DNA from: Gammaproteobacteria bacterium
GTDB taxonomy: Bacteria; Pseudomonadota; Gammaproteobacteria; Steroidobacterales; Woeseiaceae
Assembly: GCA_029863705.1 (NCBI GenBank)
Contig: JAOTUU010000013.1
Span: 1 to 34,056, forward strand
Reading direction: 5' to 3'
Length of the DNA: 34,056 nt
Position 1 is the first letter of the stretch; every line of letters starts with the position of its first letter. The notes beneath the pieces were generated by a model. The model made no database searches. It was not told where the DNA came from and was given only the letters and a program-made list of their open reading frames with translations. A program made the translations under genes and the position numbers. Shown here one piece after another: positions 32,792 to 34,056 of this stretch.

Positions 32792-34056
32792 TCATTGCGG
32801 CTCGGCCTCTTTGTCCACCAGCAGTGTCGCCAATCCGCCAATGATCATTAGCACGCCACCAATAACCAGGCCGTAAATACTCCGCAGGTCGAAAAACTCC
32901 CTGAGGATCAACCCCAGCACGCTCGCCGCGACGAGTTGCGGTATTACGATGAAGAAGTTGAAGATGCCCATGTAGATACCCATCTTGTGCGACGGCAGGT
33001 TGCTCGACAGGAGCGCGTACGGTAACGACAGGATGGATCCCCACGCTATGCCGACACCAATCATCGAAACGAGCAAGAGCTTCGGGTCGTTGATAAACAG
33101 GAAACTGATCAGCCCGATTCCACCAATCATCATGTTGACGAGGTGGCTCAGCCGGCATCCGAGCCGGCGGGCAACGACCGGGATAAGGATCGCGGCAAGC
33201 GCTGCAATTCCGAATTTGGCTCCAAAAAGCACACCCACCCAGTTGGCGCCTTCGTTGTAAGCGGCCGATGCAACATCGGTCGTCCCGAAGTGATGACTTG
33301 TTACGCCGGACGTTCCGTAAATCCACATTGCAAACATTGCGAACCAGGAAAAGAACTGCACAACCGCAAGTTGCCGCATGACCTTCGGCATGTGAAACAG
33401 GTCATGCATGATGTGATATAGCCCGTTATCAATCTTGTTATTGTTCTGCAGCAGGCTCGTGACGACCTGAAGCAAGCCAAACACTGTGAATCCGCCGGCG
33501 AGGACATACAGCTGCTTATCGAGGCCCCGGCTCATGATCCAGTACCAAAGCGCAACGCCAATAACGGCCCAGACGACGCCGCCGTTGCGGTACTTCGAGG
33601 CGGGACGAAGTGCCGTGTCCTCGGCAACGTGTTCGGCCGGTCGCGCAGCGTCGAATTCGGCCAATTCCTCGGGCGAATACTCTCGGGATCGAAATACCGT
33701 CCAGCTCACGGCGAGCAGGAACGCCGCACCCCCCAGGTAGAACGACCACTTGACCGAATCAGGTACCTGGCCGGGCGCCGCTACATTGCTGATGTCGAAC
33801 CAGTTGGTCATCATGTACGGCAGTGCCGAGGCGACGACCCCGCCAATGCCGATGAAAAACGTCTGCATCGCGAATCCGGATGTGCGCTGCTTCTCCGGCA
33901 ACATGTCACCGACGAACGCGCGAAACGGCTCCATCGAGACGTTAATACTCGCATCCATGATCCAGAGCATGCCGGCGGCGACCCACAGCACCGGGGAATT
34001 GGGCATGACGAACAGCGCCAGCGACGCAAGGATCGCACCAACCAGGAAAAACGGAC
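32792..34056 (-). CDS. SLC45/GPH-like MFS sugar transporter, N-terminus cut by window edge
   Basis: 421 residues are visible and the frame continues beyond the right edge with PFFLVGAILASLALFV. About ten hydrophobic helices remain. The segment MDASINVSMEPFRAFVGDML with MLPEKQRTSGFAMQ is characteristic of the SLC45-like sucrose/maltose proton symporters of the major facilitator superfamily. Such genes usually sit with LacI regulators, glycosidases and TonB receptors in maltodextrin or sucrose loci. The substrate is inferred from family only. The first one or two helices should lie outside the window. Confidence 0.85.
   Translation of the reverse strand, partial: PFFLVGAILASLALFVMPNSPVLWVAAGMLWIMDASINVSMEPFRAFVGDMLPEKQRTSGFAMQTFFIGIGGVVASALPYMMTNWFDISNVAAPGQVPDSVKWSFYLGGAAFLLAVSWTVFRSREYSPEELAEFDAARPAEHVAEDTALRPASKYRNGGVVWAVIGVALWYWIMSRGLDKQLYVLAGGFTVFGLLQVVTSLLQNNNKIDNGLYHIMHDLFHMPKVMRQLAVVQFFSWFAMFAMWIYGTSGVTSHHFGTTDVASAAYNEGANWVGVLFGAKFGIAALAAILIPVVARRLGCRLSHLVNMMIGGIGLISFLFINDPKLLLVSMIGVGIAWGSILSLPYALLSSNLPSHKMGIYMGIFNFFIVIPQLVAASVLGLILREFFDLRSIYGLVIGGVLMIIGGLATLLVDKEAEPQ

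Noticed and set aside
1-34056. tRNA, rRNA, insertion sequences, attachment sites, riboswitches
   Set aside because: Looked for and none recognised by eye; small RNAs cannot be excluded without a covariance-model search.

Overview
The window reads as chromosomal DNA of a free-living, probably marine, Gammaproteobacterium. The evidence is an adjacent fabA-fabB pair, an Entner-Doudoroff operon divergent from a HexR-type regulator with HexR-like operators, NhaA and SSS-type (sodium) transporters, a TonB-dependent receptor and a SLC45-like sugar permease. The mix suggests a Woeseiales/Steroidobacterales-like lineage, but this is only an impression from gene content. I see no rRNA, tRNA, IS element, prophage or CRISPR array, and no stretch longer than about 235 bases lacks a gene.

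Region 1 (1-9938) is the notable part and looks like a complete electron conduit from the inner membrane to the cell surface. On the minus strand is the start of a membrane-anchored NAD(P)H/FAD oxidoreductase with a ferredoxin-like domain. Divergent from it, across a perfect CRP-type palindrome (812-827), runs a tight six-gene operon: a CcmI/NrfG-like TPR protein (cytochrome c maturation), a five-helix membrane protein with two H-X13-H pairs (dihaem cytochrome b, likely the quinone-facing module), an acidic periplasmic cytochrome with 21 CXXCH motifs, a second cytochrome with 39 CXXCH plus one CX4CH motif built from 17 tandem half-repeats, an outer-membrane beta-barrel with N-terminal SPOR and TPR regions, and a small lipoprotein. 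Spacing is -7 to +20 bases. The layout resembles the porin-cytochrome gene clusters with very high haem number reported from Fe(II)-oxidiser genomes (called PCC3, from memory). No MtrA/B/C homologue is present. The direction of electron flow (oxidising or reducing an extracellular substrate) cannot be read from the sequence.

Region 2 (9949-14634, all minus) holds ordinary housekeeping genes: a Sel1-repeat protein, S-formylglutathione hydrolase, fabB, fabA and nhaA.

Region 3 (14669-24033) holds accessory metabolism: a TonB-dependent receptor, a metallo-beta-lactamase-fold hydrolase, a YfcC/DcuC-type carrier, a 1215-residue secreted fusion (carboxypeptidase-regulatory-like domain, cytochrome c, Vgb-like propeller, cytochrome c, PQQ-type propeller) and a DUF2189 membrane protein.

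Region 4 (24042-34056) is glucose catabolism. zwf-pgl-edd-glk run leftward as one operon. hexR and a sodium/sugar symporter run rightward, and two HexR-like boxes sit in the shared intergenic region. The KDPG aldolase gene eda is not in the window. A LacI-family regulator and a SLC45-like MFS permease (cut by the right edge) begin what is probably a separate oligosaccharide locus.
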